A stretch of DNA of 64,000 nt from Dirofilaria immitis (taxonomy: Eukaryota > Nematoda > Chromadorea > Rhabditida > Onchocercidae): assembly GCA_024305405.1 (NCBI GenBank), contig JAKNDB010000068.1:1234501-1298500 (forward strand). The letters run 5' to 3'. A program made the position numbers and the translations under genes. Positions 25,402 through 41,121 of the stretch are shown here, one piece after another (the stretch's first letter is position 1; every line of letters starts with the position of its first letter). The notes below the pieces were generated by a model. It did not search any database, was not told the DNA's origin, and saw only the letters and a list, made by a program, of their open reading frames with translations.

Positions 25402-26144
25402 TTAATTTCCAAAATCATCTCTAACACAGTACCAAGACCACGACCTATTAGAAGACCACGTGAAAATCCACTTGATCCTATCCTGAAAACATAATAATTG
25501 GATGACCAAATTCAGCAAAACAGACTTCAAGAAACCAATATTGGATAAAATTAATATATAATAGAATCTTCATTAAGTTATACGATTCTTTTGCATGCAA
25601 TCAGCTTAAAATTATATTTGGCATTCCATCATACACTATTTCGACTACTTGCTACAATCAAAATTGTGGAAAAGATTATATTTTCCATGAGGAAAGGGAT
25701 TGTATCTTACACTTAGGTGAAAAGGTGAAAAACTTTGACGATTGAGTCGTACTTAAAATTGATTAAATCAATATCGTATCGCATTTTTGTATTTTGAAAA
25801 TTGCAAAAGATTGATTAGTATTATTGAGCTAAGAATGTTCAATTAAAAATTGATTTAAAATGCAAAAATCTATTCAAAATTTTGAAAAATAAACTTACAA
25901 GTCGAGATTCACGAAACTTTCAGGAAAGATTCCAAATCTGAAATTAGTACTACGTGGAGTGGTAGATGGGGAGATGGAAGGAAAACTGAGGAGGAATTTG
26001 ATATTGATAGTAGTAATATGGATATTGAGGATATTGCTGATATGGATAGTTATAGTAATAATAATATGAGTAAGGGTTATAATAATACTGTGATTGAACA
26101 ACATATGCTATCATCAATATCAGAAAGAGGATAGAAACTGTCAT
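25402..26144 (-). pseudogene. Tyr/Pro-rich secreted peptide family, copy 3 (frame-broken)
   Basis: ATG at 26144, signal peptide MTVSILFLILMIAYVVQSQ, then a long Tyr-rich run (YYYNPYSYYYYYNYPYQQYP and so on). At QFSFHLP the frame hits a stop, while the continuation matching copy 5 (FGIFPESFVN before the donor at 25899) is one base out, at a T-run near 25984. Exon 2 (25482-25402) joins in phase as LIGSSGFSRGLLIGRGLG, but the end is also shifted, so the usual Gly-Lys stop is lost. Two lesions make this a probable pseudogene, unless both are base-call errors. Confidence 0.75.
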
Positions 26145-26974
26145 TATATTACTGCTAGCTATTGATGATTTTCTAGAAAAAGCATCTATTGAGTGGAAAT
26201 TTGGAAGAAAAAAAAATTTTGTAAACGTCTTGAAAATAGAAATATAGCTGAAAATTTCTATATTAATAAATTCTTGTATTCCAAATGTTTCTTCGTCGGA
26301 TAAGTTCATCTAATTCATATTATAAGTGACCTCATATGAAAACAAATTTCTCTACTAATATATATTAAAAAATGATACAAAATTTGTATTTATACCAACA
26401 CCTTAGAAAAGAAACTAAATATTTCTTAATAAATTTTAGTTTCCTTTAAAGGAATATTTCTTTGAAACAGGTTCCATTCATCCATAAAAAATGGGAATTG
26501 ACATGATCGATTAGCATTACTTAATTCCATTTAAAACATAATTAATATTTGACTGTAAAAAGTTGATCAGTTTTTCTTGTGACGTTTAATCTAAAAAAAA
26601 TTTTGTTTATCTAAAATAAAGTTTGAATTCTTATGGTAAATAATATTAACTTTATTTCAATTATTTTGCATTTTTTAATTAGCATGGTTATTTCAAAAAA
26701 ATTCTACTCACAGGAAAACTTACTGTAGGAAAAATAAAGAAATAGTTGCCATTCCTATCATTTGACACTTATGATATCATTGATAATATCATAAATGACA
26801 CTTCTATGCTAAAATAATTTTTGATACTACTTAACTTCATCGAACATCAAATAGTGGTAATAATTTTAATATAATTCAGTCCTTTAGCTTCAAAAAGATA
26901 TCTATACAGTGAGATAATTTTGCAATATTATATTATTTAATCAGTTCAATTCTATTATATCTGAATTTCTAGCT

Positions 26975-27120
26975 CCTTTTTACTATTTCAGATGAAATGA
27001 ATAGTATTTGAAAAATACAAAAATTAAGGTAATCGCCGATTAAACTCTTCGAAAAATATGAGAAATCGTTAATAAATTTTATATTAGTGTGTCTGATAGG
27101 AAATATCAAAACCTTTGTTA
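26975..27120 (+). pseudogene. Decayed copy of the MERTIFEKYE exon with its flank
   Basis: This stretch and about 500 bp around it are nearly identical to 21040-21300: a TTTCAGATGAAATGAATAGT start followed by the same spacer. The pair documents a recent duplication of the repeat unit. There is no open frame. Confidence 0.7.
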
Positions 27121-27632
27121 TAATGCAAGGAATTTTCTGTTGAAATGCAAAGTATCGCAATCAAAGTTATTATTCTATTAGTTTATTATTTCTTTCTCCT
27201 TTGAATTAATTAATAATCTAATTAGAAAACGATTTTCACTTAAAACTTTAGCTTCAAGATTTTTAGTCTAAATAATTTGTAACAGTTGAAGTCTTATTGA
27301 ATATTGATGGTTATTTGATCCTTCTGTTCCTGATTTATCTGTTTTTAACTATGTATGAAATTTGATATTGAACCATGAAATACATGTCAATTCTTAATAA
27401 TACTTCTGTAATATATTTATACTTCATTTCCATAATATGCAAAAATTGCACCTTAGAATTTGTTGCCGATTATTTATTTCATTTTTTAGTCTTTCCATTC
27501 GATAACAAATGTATTACTTTCTGCAAAAGTTGAATTTACTGCATTCGAAGCGAAAGATTACCATGTTTTACTATATTTTAATAAACAAATGGAATGGAAA
27601 ATTTTCAAAGACTGGTATCATATTTATTGATA

Positions 27633-28339
27633 TTATTTTCCATTAATAAGACCATATATACCACCAACAGTCATAGCTGCCATAGCAAGTTGTGTAAATA
27701 GATTTTCCCCACTGAAAATATAATAATCGGACGATAAAGCATGTTATCGCTTACCACAATGTATAATATTAGTCGAAATTATTGCGTAAATAAAATCTTC
27801 ATTGATCAGTTTATGCTTACATTTTACATTTCATTATGTATCATTTTAAATTCTCAAACGGAAAATGATTATTTGTCTTACAAAGACAAAGCATAATGTA
27901 GAAAAAAAATTCATTTATTAATCAGAAATTGCTATTTAATTAAAGTTTGTCACAAATCAATATTATTATTATTATTATCGTATTTTTCGTATTTCAAAAT
28001 TTTTTAAAAAATAATCAATTTCTTCGATTACTTTATTTATGTATTAGGAAAATTTGAATGAAACTAAATTTTGAGTTAAATTGAAAAATTTTACTGAAAA
28101 GAAAGAATAAACTTACAGAGAAGGAAATGGTCCAGATGGAGTACGTTGAGTAGAGGATGGAGTGGCAACGGTTGGATTAAAGTAATAATAAACCGGAGGA
28201 AAATAATATTGAAATGAATAGGGATACTGATAATAATATGTATCAAAATAATAACCATAATAAGGATAAGTGCCATAAAAATTTGTGATTGCGCAATACA
28301 TGCTATCATCAATATCAGAAACAAAATAGAAATTTTCAT
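27633..28339 (-). CDS. Tyr/Pro-rich secreted peptide with glycine-rich tail, copy 4 (one frame break)
   Basis: Exons 28339-28117 and 27711-27633. Signal peptide MKISILFLILMIACIAQSQ. The Tyr-rich body (FYGTYPYYGYYFDTYYYQYP, then SFQYYFPPVYYYF) lies one base out of frame with the signal peptide because of a single-base difference just after the SQ codons (about 28282, an A-run). The body, the linker ending in GPFPSL, and exon 2 (GENLFTQLAMAAMTVGGIYG then LINGK) are in one frame with a normal stop. One missing base would make it whole, about 100 residues. It is either a single-lesion pseudogene or an assembly error. Same architecture as copies 2 and 5. Confidence 0.7.
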
Positions 28340-29219
28340 TATATTACTGTTAGATATTGATAATTTTCTGAAAAAAAAAAGTGCATCTGTTAAATTCAAA
28401 TTCGAAAGAGAGAAAAAGAAAGCGTTTTGGAAATAGATATGTACCTGAAATTCATACATTAACAAAATTCTTGCATTCCAAACATTTCTTCGCCTGGATG
28501 ATTTCAATTAATTTTTGCAAATACAAGTTCTGAAGTTCTGAATATAAGTAGGAATTTTTATAATATTATATAAAACATATTTCAATTCTTCAAAGCAACA
28601 TCGTTTTATGGATTCATTAAAAGTAATTCAGAACTTGTATTTATGCCAACACCTCAAGAGCAAAATAAGTATTTCTGAGAATTTTTAGTGTCCTTTAAAG
28701 GAATATTTCCTTGAAACAGGTTTCATTCATTCATTAAAAATAGAGATTGGTTGATCAGTCGAAATTTTTTGATTCTATCAGTAAAAATATATTGATATTT
28801 AATTGTGAAAAGTTAAAATATCATTGTGTATGTTTACACGATGATTTCTTTATTTCAAATAAAGTTCGAATTATTGCGATAATTAATTTAAGTTTACTTA
28901 AATGATTTTGCATTTTTAATTGGTATAAGTTAATAGCCATTTCAAAACGAAAATTTCAACACACTAGAAAACTTATTGTAAAAAAATAAATAAATTGCCA
29001 TTTTCATCATATAATACTCATCATTGATCAGCGCTTTGAATGACAATCTATGCTAAATTAATTACCATCAATATTCTTTAACTGCTAAACTTTTCTTTGA
29101 ACATCACTTCTTTCAGTTTCAAAAAGATTTCATATGGCGATATAATTTTATTATATTTTTTGATAATATTATTTGATCGTTCACATTTTATCGTAGTTGC
29201 ATTTTCCGTTACGTTACTT

Positions 29220-29960
29220 TAGATGGAACGAAAACGTCCAAAAAAAGAAACCGTTAAATGAGGGAGCTAAGTGAAATGGATATTAAACTTTTGTCTATTA
29301 CTTTTTTGATTTCACGTTTGTTAGTTATCATAAGGGAAATGAAACAGTTGCAGATCAATCATCACGTTTATGATTTTCCACTATCAAAACGATATAATTG
29401 TCTTTTTGCATTCAGTCTCTTCGCTGCGTATAATAATAAGCTAATTTAATTAGTCTGACACTTCAGCTAACTTTAATTTTCATTCAACGATTCGAATTAA
29501 ATAGAAGAAGGGTTGCGTCGTTTTTCAACAAAATAGTTCATCCATAACGAAGAGATCGGCATTAGGATTTTGGAATCTCACCTATTTCTTTAAAAATAGG
29601 AAACTCTTCCGATAATATTTTCCATGAATGATGTACAGGACGACGATCTCTATGGAAATTTATTTCGTAAGTTAGATGATTATTTTTAGCAAATCGCCTT
29701 TTTCTTATTTAGCATATATTGCTGGAATACTTTTACATACTTTTAAATTTTATTTTATGAAATCTACGAAGATTTATTTCTTTTAAGTATTTTGCTAAGT
29801 TGGACTTTTCAAAGAAATTGTCGTATGAGAAATTATTGATTCGATATAAAATATTATTGTGTTCTGATATGGAAATCAACTTCATTGATTATGCAAAATA
29901 TTCATATGTCTCATTGTTTCATACCTTATTCGTTGTATTTATATATCCAAATATTTCTTA
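29220..29960 (+). pseudogene. Second copy of the decayed unidentified gene
   Basis: Parallels 23280-24060 block by block: the ATGGAACG exon start, the SKRYNCLFAFSLFAAYNNK segment (open frame 29258-29449), an exon-like block ending at GTAAGT (about 29669), and the segment at 29820-29960. Its frames are broken in different places from the first copy, so both decayed independently from a once-functional gene. Confidence 0.4.
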
Positions 29961-30788
29961 CTTTATCTGATGTATCCTTCCTGACCTCAACATATTCTAT
30001 ATATGAATATTATTGAAGTAAAATGTTAAATGATAATTGAAGGTGTCAGTAGTCATGAACGAAAATAAGTATAACGTCCCAATGTTATAAACGAAACGCG
30101 AAAGAAGCAAAAATAGAAATAAAGATTGGATATCAGTAACGAAATATGGTCATCTGATAAGTGAAGCGACATTACGGTTACTTGAATTTCATTTTTCCAT
30201 CAAAGATCGCGTACCTTTGTTATACTATCAAGAACGCTTGAAACCACAGGAAGAAAGCAGGAGGTAGTCTAATTTCTTGGCACTTCTTATCGAGAATAAG
30301 AAAGAAATAACAAATCTTAATTCTTATTATTTACGCTGAAGAAAAAGCTATTTTAGGAAGAGCGTAGTAAAGTGAATGATCTCCGTGGGACTCCAATAGC
30401 TGTTGGAAATTTGGAAGAATCATAGATGATCAATATGCAATTGTTTCTACGGTGCATCTTTACTACTGTTAGCCACAATATTACAATTCTTACATGATCT
30501 AATACATATTCAAGGAACAGTTAGAATCTGGTTGTGCCGTACTACTGAATCATAAAACTCATGCTGTGATTGGAATTTTGGCTGATGACACTGATTCAAT
30601 GGTTTCCGTGATGAAACTGGAAAAAGCTCCACAGGTAAACGGAAAAATCCTAATAAAAGCTATTTTTCTTAGTAAAAACTGTTGTTTTGCTTTGTAACGA
30701 ATAGATAAAACGTGTTTTTGAAGAACATAGAAGTGCAAGTTCTATAAATTTTTATAATTATGTGATTGAATTTTATTTATGCTTATAA

Positions 30789-30923
<135 letters not shown>

Positions 30924-31484
30924 TAGATTTGAAGCATGGTAAATTTTCCACTACTTTTCATTTTGCATTAATCTTAGATCAGTTATATTTTTATTATGAT
31001 TTTTGAGGACTGCTAGATAATATATTATTCATTTATACTGCTTATTGCTATAAATGAATGCTTATATGAACTCTAATATATATTCGAAATCCACTAAAGA
31101 TTTTAATTATATTCAGTATTGATAAAATTCTGGCAGAAATTCAACCATCAATCAAAATATCATGAAAAGCCATTTCTTAAACCTGAGTGTTTCAGTTATT
31201 GATCATACAAGTTTTCCAGGTTTCCTGACATTTTTCAAATCCATATAGTTTACGAATGGTGTTGGCGAAGGATTATTAAGAATTATTGTTCTTGATGAAT
31301 TTCACTGCAGCGAAAGATGAATTTCATGTCTTGCCAAGCCCATGACACAAGACATTGGTGCCTTTGTTATTTTTATTTTTGAGGTTCTATTGCAGTTGTT
31401 ATCGTCTTATAGCACTTCTCGATAGTTGCGCTATAGTTTCCTCTTGATCACTGTTTTCTTGAAATATTTTCTAATTAACACCAA

Positions 31485-31550
31485 CTTGAGGCATCGGGAC
31501 TCGAACCCTAGCAAACGAAATGCTCCATCCCCGAACTATGCACTGATGAT
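31485..31550 (-). repeat. tRNA-derived SINE-like sequence
   Basis: The minus strand reads GTGCATAGTTCGGGGATGG, GAGCATTTCG and then GGGTTCGAGTCCCG, that is, a box A-like and a perfect Pol III box B (GGTTCGAGTCC) about 25-30 bases apart. No acceptor-stem pairing is apparent, so it is not a functional tRNA. It sits in an expanded intron of the rpt2 pseudogene and is absent from the intact gene. Confidence 0.45.
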
Positions 31551-31641
31551 CTTACAGTATTATGTTTTTTTTTTTCTGTTCAATATAATCATGAATAATT
31601 TTTTAAAAATTTTGAAAAATTCCTGTTCAGTATGGCTTTTA

Positions 31642-31713
31642 TCGTGCGAATTTATTTTTTCGTGCGAATTTATTTTTTCGTGCGAATTTATTTTTTTCGT
31701 GCGAATTTATTTT
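31642..31713. repeat. Short tandem repeat, four units of 18-19 bp
   Basis: The unit TCGTGCGAATTTATTTTT is repeated four times with small length changes in the T-run. The corresponding intron of the intact rpt2 copy (about 40745-40790) has only one degenerate unit, so it expanded in the pseudogene. Confidence 0.9.
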
Positions 31714-32063
31714 AGGAAATTGAAAAAAATCAAAGGCATATATTCCATTTTTGAATTAGTTTTCATAAATTTGATGAAATTTTGGCCCATTCATTTGTGG
31801 TGTTTTCATTTAAAGCAGAAATAAAATGATGATGAAATTAAAATTTCAATTTCTTTTTAATTTCCCATTTGTTTCATATTCAAGCCGAATTCGTAGAGAT
31901 TAATTGAATATTCGATTTCAGACGATTTGTACAAAAATAGATTTGCTTGTGCTGAGTGAACATCGTATGCAGATGATGATGGATGATTTCAAGAAAGTAA
32001 AAGCGAATATGCTTTATCGGAAGAATGAAAGAGCTCCGAAAGCTTCGAAAGCTTTGTACTTAT

Positions 32064-33466
32064 AAAAGTATAAACTGTATACTATTGCCTATTACATGTG
32101 GAATCATTTATTTCTGAAATTTACAGTCAAGAGGAATCTTGTTGTTTTGAAAAGAACTGTCATAAAAGGAAATATGAATAACATGCGAGAATAAAAAGTG
32201 TGTACGTTTTATTAAAAGAAATGATTGCAAAAATTAATTCCTATTGCAAGTAATTGTAACTGTAAAAGTGGAAATGATTGAAGTGAAAATAATGATGAAG
32301 TTTATTATGATAAAATTGATATTTTTGATAAATTGATAAAATTGCTAAAGAAACTATTGTGCTATTGCTTACTAGATTGAATGTGCTATTGCTTGCTAGA
32401 TTGAATCGATATTTAAAATTGAATTTATAAAATACGCTTGATCATATGCTGTGATTTTGATCGTGATATTGTAGCCAACTGTAATTGTGCTCTTACATTA
32501 TGATAATGTAGCCAAGTATAATTTTTGAGTCTTAATTAAGGAATTGAAGAATCGTCTATTGTTTCATGCGCCATAATTGTTCTGCTTGCGATAAATGAAT
32601 TTTATTACAAATATGATCTGAAATCTATCATATTTTTTTGATCAACTGAACAAAAATTTTTACTTAACTGATTTTGATGATTTTGAAAGAAATCGTTTCG
32701 ATAAAATTCGAAATATTATGGAAATGATAATTTTACTCTTATAATGTTCCTTTTCAAGAAGCTACTTGAATTTAATTAATTTATTATGTCAGGTTAATTT
32801 ATATTTAGTAGAAATGTTACTCAAGTATTATTATTATTATCCGGATAATGTGAGAAATATTAGCAAATCATGAATGATTCTTTCATATAAAATAGCAAAT
32901 GCAAAAAAATTTTATGATAAGCTAAATCAAAATTTTTGTTTGAATCCAACAATTTTTGCATATTCATAGCAATCATCGGCAAAGCTAATTTTCGATGCAC
33001 TGTTTCTTTCTACTTTGAATTAGTAATTTAATTTGCAAGAAAAAAATCAATCAGGTAAACTTTCTTGACTTCAAGCATCTGAGTAATTTGCAAGAGTTAA
33101 ACATTTTGATCAATAATGATTGTTATTTGATTCCTTTGTTTTTAGCTTATTTGCTTATATTATGCATAGGACCACACTTTGATGTTTGAGGCGCTGAAAT
33201 AAATGTGCAGACTTTTAATAATGCTTCTAATGATATACTTATCCTTCATTTGCATAATATGCAAAAAACTTGCAACTTATAATTCGTTCTTGATTATTAT
33301 CCCATTTTTTTTTTTTTTCAATCTTCCCGTTTAACAACAAATAATAGCTGCTATGAAATTAGTTGGATGTGAAGTGAAAGTTTTTTTGTTTATATTTTAT
33401 TAGAAATTAGTAAATGAGCAGAAGAGAAAATGAACAGAAATCTCTTTCAAGAGTTGATTGATATTT
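32064..33466. other. Spacer of the cluster, no gene
   Basis: Contains sequence shared with other cluster spacers (for example AATCAAAATTTTTGTTTGAAT near 32927, matching the region after the MERTIFEKYE exon copies). A small direct repeat lies at 32350-32405 (GTGCTATTGCTTACTAGATT twice). No intact frame was seen. Confidence 0.5.
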
Positions 33467-34213
33467 TTATTTTCCCACAGCTGCGAGTCCTAGCAAACCA
33501 CCTATACTACCAGCCATTAGAGCGCCAAGTCCTCTTCTTACCCTGAAAATATAATAATTATTGAATTCTAAGAAAGCAGATCTTATCGGATTGATATTGG
33601 ATGAAATTAATACATTGTAGAATCTTCACTGGAATAGCAAGAATCCTGCATGCAGTCGACATTTCATCACATGTCATTTCAACTACTCAACTACTCGGCC
33701 CATTTAAAATTTCGGGAAAAAGATTACTTCTCGAACTAATAAGAAGAAAGTACTGTTGAAGAAAAAATTTGATTAACTAGAAGATGGCTCAGTGATCGAA
33801 TTTATTAGTTCGAATCTATCATAATTCAACTTGTATTTTCATCTTCAGTAACTTATAAAAACGATTAAGCATTATATTATATGTAAGAAGTGAAATGATT
33901 TAAATTGCAAAAAAATTTATCGGAAATTTAAAGAAAAATAAACTTACAAATCTTTGTTCAAGAAATCACTGGGAAAGATTCCAACTTCAAAAGTAGTCCT
34001 AGGTCGGGGTTGAGAGGGAGAGGAAGGAGCGGAAGAAATGGGAGAGAAAAAGTAAGGAGGATAAGGCGGAAAATAAAAATATGGAAATTGGTAAGGATAT
34101 TGATAATATGAACTATAATAGTAATTGGAATAATAATACGAATAGGGATTATAATACTGTGATTGCACAATACATGCTATCATCAATATCAGGAACAGAA
34201 TAGAAACTTTCAT
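33467..34213 (-). CDS. Tyr/Pro-rich secreted peptide with glycine-rich tail, copy 5 (intact)
   Basis: Exons 34213-33948 and 33542-33467 join in phase (TT|gtaagt, ttttcag|G) to 113 residues without defect. Residues 1-19 are a signal peptide (MKVSILFLILMIACIVQSQ). The body is Tyr/Pro/Ser-rich (YYNPYSYYYSNYYYSSYYQY, then PYQFPYFYFPPYPPYFF), with a Ser/Pro linker and the motif VGIFPSDFLNKDL shared with copy 3. The exon 2 tail is VRRGLGALMAGSIGGLLGLA then AVGK. Glycines fall at GxxxG-like spacing, as in glycine-zipper helices, with two Arg at the N-side of the helix. Function is unknown. The upstream block common to other copies is absent here; it is found 3 kb away at 37180, apparently separated by an insertion. 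Confidence 0.8.
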
Positions 34214-34429
34214 TATATTGCTGCTATATATTGATGATTTTCTGGAAATGGATTTATTAAAACAAAATTTGGAAGAGAAAAAATTTTTGAAAACATTTTG
34301 GAAATAGAAATATACCTCAAATTCATATAATGATAAATCCTTGCATATAAATATTTCGCCGCTGGATAATCTTAACTAATTCTTATCGTGAATAATCTCA
34401 TATGAGAGCAAATTTTGATATTATATAAA

Positions 34430-37110
34430 ATACATTGCAAAATTCAAAGCTATATGGTATCTTGGAATAGTCTAAAATTTTTATAGTACCAAAAATCCAA
34501 GTATACAAATGCTTCGTGAACGAATGATATAAAATTGTTTTGATGATCCAATTTATCATTGAAATCAAACTTGCTAATTGCAAACAAAAATAAGAATCAT
34601 ATTAGATATCTTAGCACTCATTTATATTTATCTTAAATGATTAATCATGGAGAAATGTTTTGATTGATAAAGATATCGTAGATTAATTTATATTTTAATG
34701 CTTGATCTTTTACAATCATACTCATGTGGAATGATAAAATTATTGTAACTAACTTCCACCATAAAAAAGGCTCTTATCTGAAGGGATTTCTTTTTAGTTT
34801 TACTCTAATTGGCAACTCGACCAGCTTTAAAATCGCGGCACGATACATTAATTTCAACATCGATAAAAAAATATGGAAAATATTCACAAACGAGCAGTGC
34901 AAGAAAGTTATGCAATTCATGAAAACTTTCGTGAAACAAATAAAATAAAAAAATGAAAAAAAAATTATCACTAACATATCAACTGTAATCTATTTAGCGA
35001 TAATATTCTTGCAGAAGAAACCATATGAATTCAAGAAGAAGAAATATTTCTCCACGAAATCTCTTATACAGATTCATAAAGAATAACCATAACTCAATTG
35101 AAATTGTTGGCAAATAAATCTCGTAATTAATAATACAGGAGTAAGAGTTGCTCAATTGTTAATACAACAATCAGATTTCAGAAATATATTAACAAAATTA
35201 TGATTAAATTCCTATCTAATGTGCGTTATTACGAATATTCGTACAGAATTGAATCAAAAACGATAAGAGAAGCGAAATTTTTATTTTTATTTTTTTAATT
35301 TCAAATGAACATAACACAGTTAATATTGTAGCAGTAAACAGGTTTCCGATCAAAAAGCTTAAAAATATGAATTGCGTTGAAAATGGTTAACATCGTTGAA
35401 GGAAAAGAAATTGAAAATTTAAAGAAGATTATGATAACGGAATAAGGAAAAATTACCATAAAAGTAATAACTCAAAATTTTTATCGAAAAGGAAGAAGAC
35501 TTATTGATGGAAATTGTTTTAATAGATGATTAAGACTACTAGAAATATGACTGCTTCGATTTTCAAAGTTATAAAATCTACAACTAAAGAAAATTATACA
35601 TCAGCTTAGTAGCAAGTAATTAGACAAACATAATCAGAAAGATTAACTGAAAAATAAGTACGTGAAATCTATATTATAACAAATATTATTATCGATATAG
35701 AAATTGTTAAAGGAAGTGCAAATTAAATTACGAAAACGAATAATTATGATCAGGCAAAATCAATTAAAAGAAGTACAAATATTAGCTTAAAATAAAGAAA
35801 TAATCAATTTAGCAATAAATTAATCGATCAAAAATAAATTTTTTCACTTACATGTTATGTTTTTCGTGAATAGAGCGCTCCATTCGCATCGAAGAAGTTT
35901 GAGGTTCCATTCTTCATGCATCCAGTTGGTGTTACTTTAAAAAATATTTCGTGATTTCCATGATCAAGAGGAATCTATAGAGCAACATGGAAGAAGTGTT
36001 ATAAGACGACAACAACTGCATAATGATAATATATAAAAGAAAGTAACAAGTTAACAAAAAAGTGATGGGACGAATTTGAAGACAAATTTAGTAAAGCTGC
36101 GGAATAAGCGAAGAAAAATGATCAAATTAGTAACAAATTGAAAATTGATTATTTTTGATATAAGTATTTTTGTATTGTCAATAATAGCAGTTCAGACATT
36201 AAGCTAGAAATTGATTTTGATTAAGCTGAAAAATTGATTCTGAAAATTGATCTATAATTTATCCATTTTATGTTTTAAATCGCCCAAAGAAGAAAAAAAG
36301 CCATAGCTAATGCTTGCGAAGATCATGGCAAAAATCTCATTATCAAAAGAAAATGGACAAGAAATATGTATGAAATCAGATAAGGTTAAAAAATAACATT
36401 TCTTATCTTTCCTATAAATTTCAATTTTATTCTCCTCGAGATAATTAAAATCTTCTTCAATCAATCGAAAATGTCGGAATAACCGAAATATTTTATAACA
36501 TAAATATATCGAAATAACTAAGAAATTCTAATCCTACAAATATTTCGAAATATAAACAAATAATTTCGTAATATAAAATTGTTTTGATAGTAAAAGTATT
36601 TTAGAACATTTCACAAATGACTTATCACTTAAAATGAATATAAATAAATGAATTTTGCGATACTATTTAATGTAATTCTCATCGTTGTTTGCACTTACCA
36701 AGCTTAATTTCAATAGTAAAATATAATAAACAAGATTAGAATATTCTCGATTTTTGTCCCGAAAATTCATGTGCGATATCTTAAATGTTAAATGTAATTA
36801 AGCTTTGAAATTAAACTTGATAATCTTGGTAATCGTAAATAATTCATACTACAGAAAGGATTTTATCTGAAGGGATTTCATTTTTCTGTAATCAGTAACT
36901 CGACAAGCATCGCTTTTCAACTCAATTCCTAAAAGAAAATGAAATATCGATTAAATTATTCGATATCATCAATTATTTTGTGTAACATGTTAGTAGCGAA
37001 TAATATTCGTCATAACGAACATTTACTTATACAATAAAATCACATGTTCCAAGCCTCCATCCAATCTATCAACAAAAAAATTTTTCGTTACACTTATGAA
37101 AAAAAAAAAA
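34430..37110. other. Probable insertion between copy 5 and its upstream block
   Basis: Sequence upstream of copy 5 follows the other units until about 34430; the next part of the unit resumes at about 37110, so roughly 2.7 kb has been inserted. Inside are two related stretches (34750-34850 and 36850-36930, sharing TCTGAAGGGATTTC and AACTCGAC), suggesting a decayed duplicated element. The open frame 34724-34948 spans the first; no family was recognised. No terminal repeats were found. Confidence 0.5.
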
Positions 37111-37179
37111 AAAAAAATAGCAAAATTTTGTGAATACACTAAAACCTTAAGAAAAAAAATTAAATAATTTCTGGGAAGT

Positions 37180-37325
37180 AATTTTTAGTGTCCTTTAAAG
37201 GAATATTTCCTTGAAACAGGTTTCATTCATCCATAAAAAATGGGAATTGACATGACCGATTAGCATTACTTAATTCCATTTAATAAAAACATATTAATAT
37301 TTGACTATGAAAAGTTGATTACTTT
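37180..37325 (-). promoter_or_regulatory. Orphan copy of the conserved upstream block
   Basis: Nearly identical to the blocks upstream of copies 2 and 3, including AAGGAATATTTCCTTGAAAC. No Tyr-rich gene follows within the usual 350 bp on the minus strand; the nearest is copy 5, 3 kb away across the presumed insertion. Confidence 0.5.
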
Positions 37326-38339
37326 TTCTTACGACATTTAATCGATGATTTCTTTGTTTAAAATAAAGTTCGAATTCTTGCGGTAAATAACATTAACTTT
37401 ATTTCAATTATTTTGCATTTTTAACTATAAATTTGTGGTTACTTCGAAAGGGATTTCAATAGACAGGAAAATTTACTGTAGAAGAAATAAACAGATAGTT
37501 ACCATTTCCATCATTTAGTACAGTATTGTATAATAAACGGTATTACAAATGACATTTCTGTGCTAAAATTTTCAATCTTCAAAACTACCAAATTTTACTT
37601 TTAGTAATAATTATGATTTTTTTCACTTTCAAAAAAATATCTCATTCATCGTATTCATATATCTCAATATTTCTTACTCTACACGAACATTGCTGGAATA
37701 AATATTAAATGATAATTGGTGCTAGAAGTCATGAATGAAGTGAATCTAATAGTTACAGTGACATAAAGGATAGAAGTAAAAATAGAAATAAAGAATAAAT
37801 ATTGATTATCTGATGAAATATAATCATTTCATAAATGAAGCGAGGTCACGTTTGCTTATTAAAAATTTCGTCTTTCTTCATGTATGAGAAAGAAAATCTG
37901 CATTCAAATGAAAAAGACATAGGATCAATCTATTTCATAATGTATCACGTCAAACTTTGTATTCTTCACGCATGGTCGATGAAACAGCGAGATGATGGCG
38001 TATCATTGAGAGTTGCAAGGGATGGTATTGATTGTAGATGATTGGTTCGGGGTGGTAGTAATTTCGGCAATAGTTTGAGAGAGTAATAAGACTAAATATT
38101 AAGGTGAGTATAACTGACATTCACAACCTTTCGCAGCTTTTTTTTCCGTTTAATATTTTTTGTCAATTGATTGGGCCTATTCAGTGTTTTTTGAAATAAT
38201 ATGAAACGTAATGGTAGATTGTGATAACTACTACTAAGAGATTTGCCTGGCTGTGTAGCATAATTATAATGGATTTGAAGCTGATGTTTTCAACTCAATA
38301 TTGTGTTTAAGTATATTTTTAATCAAAATTCATTCAGAA

Positions 38340-41121
<2,782 letters not shown>

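Noticed and set aside
28091..28507. 138-codon frame starting MKSSRRRN
   Set aside because: It only joins the 5' untranslated region to the signal peptide of copy 4 and then runs in the wrong frame past the break; the real start is the ATG at 28339.
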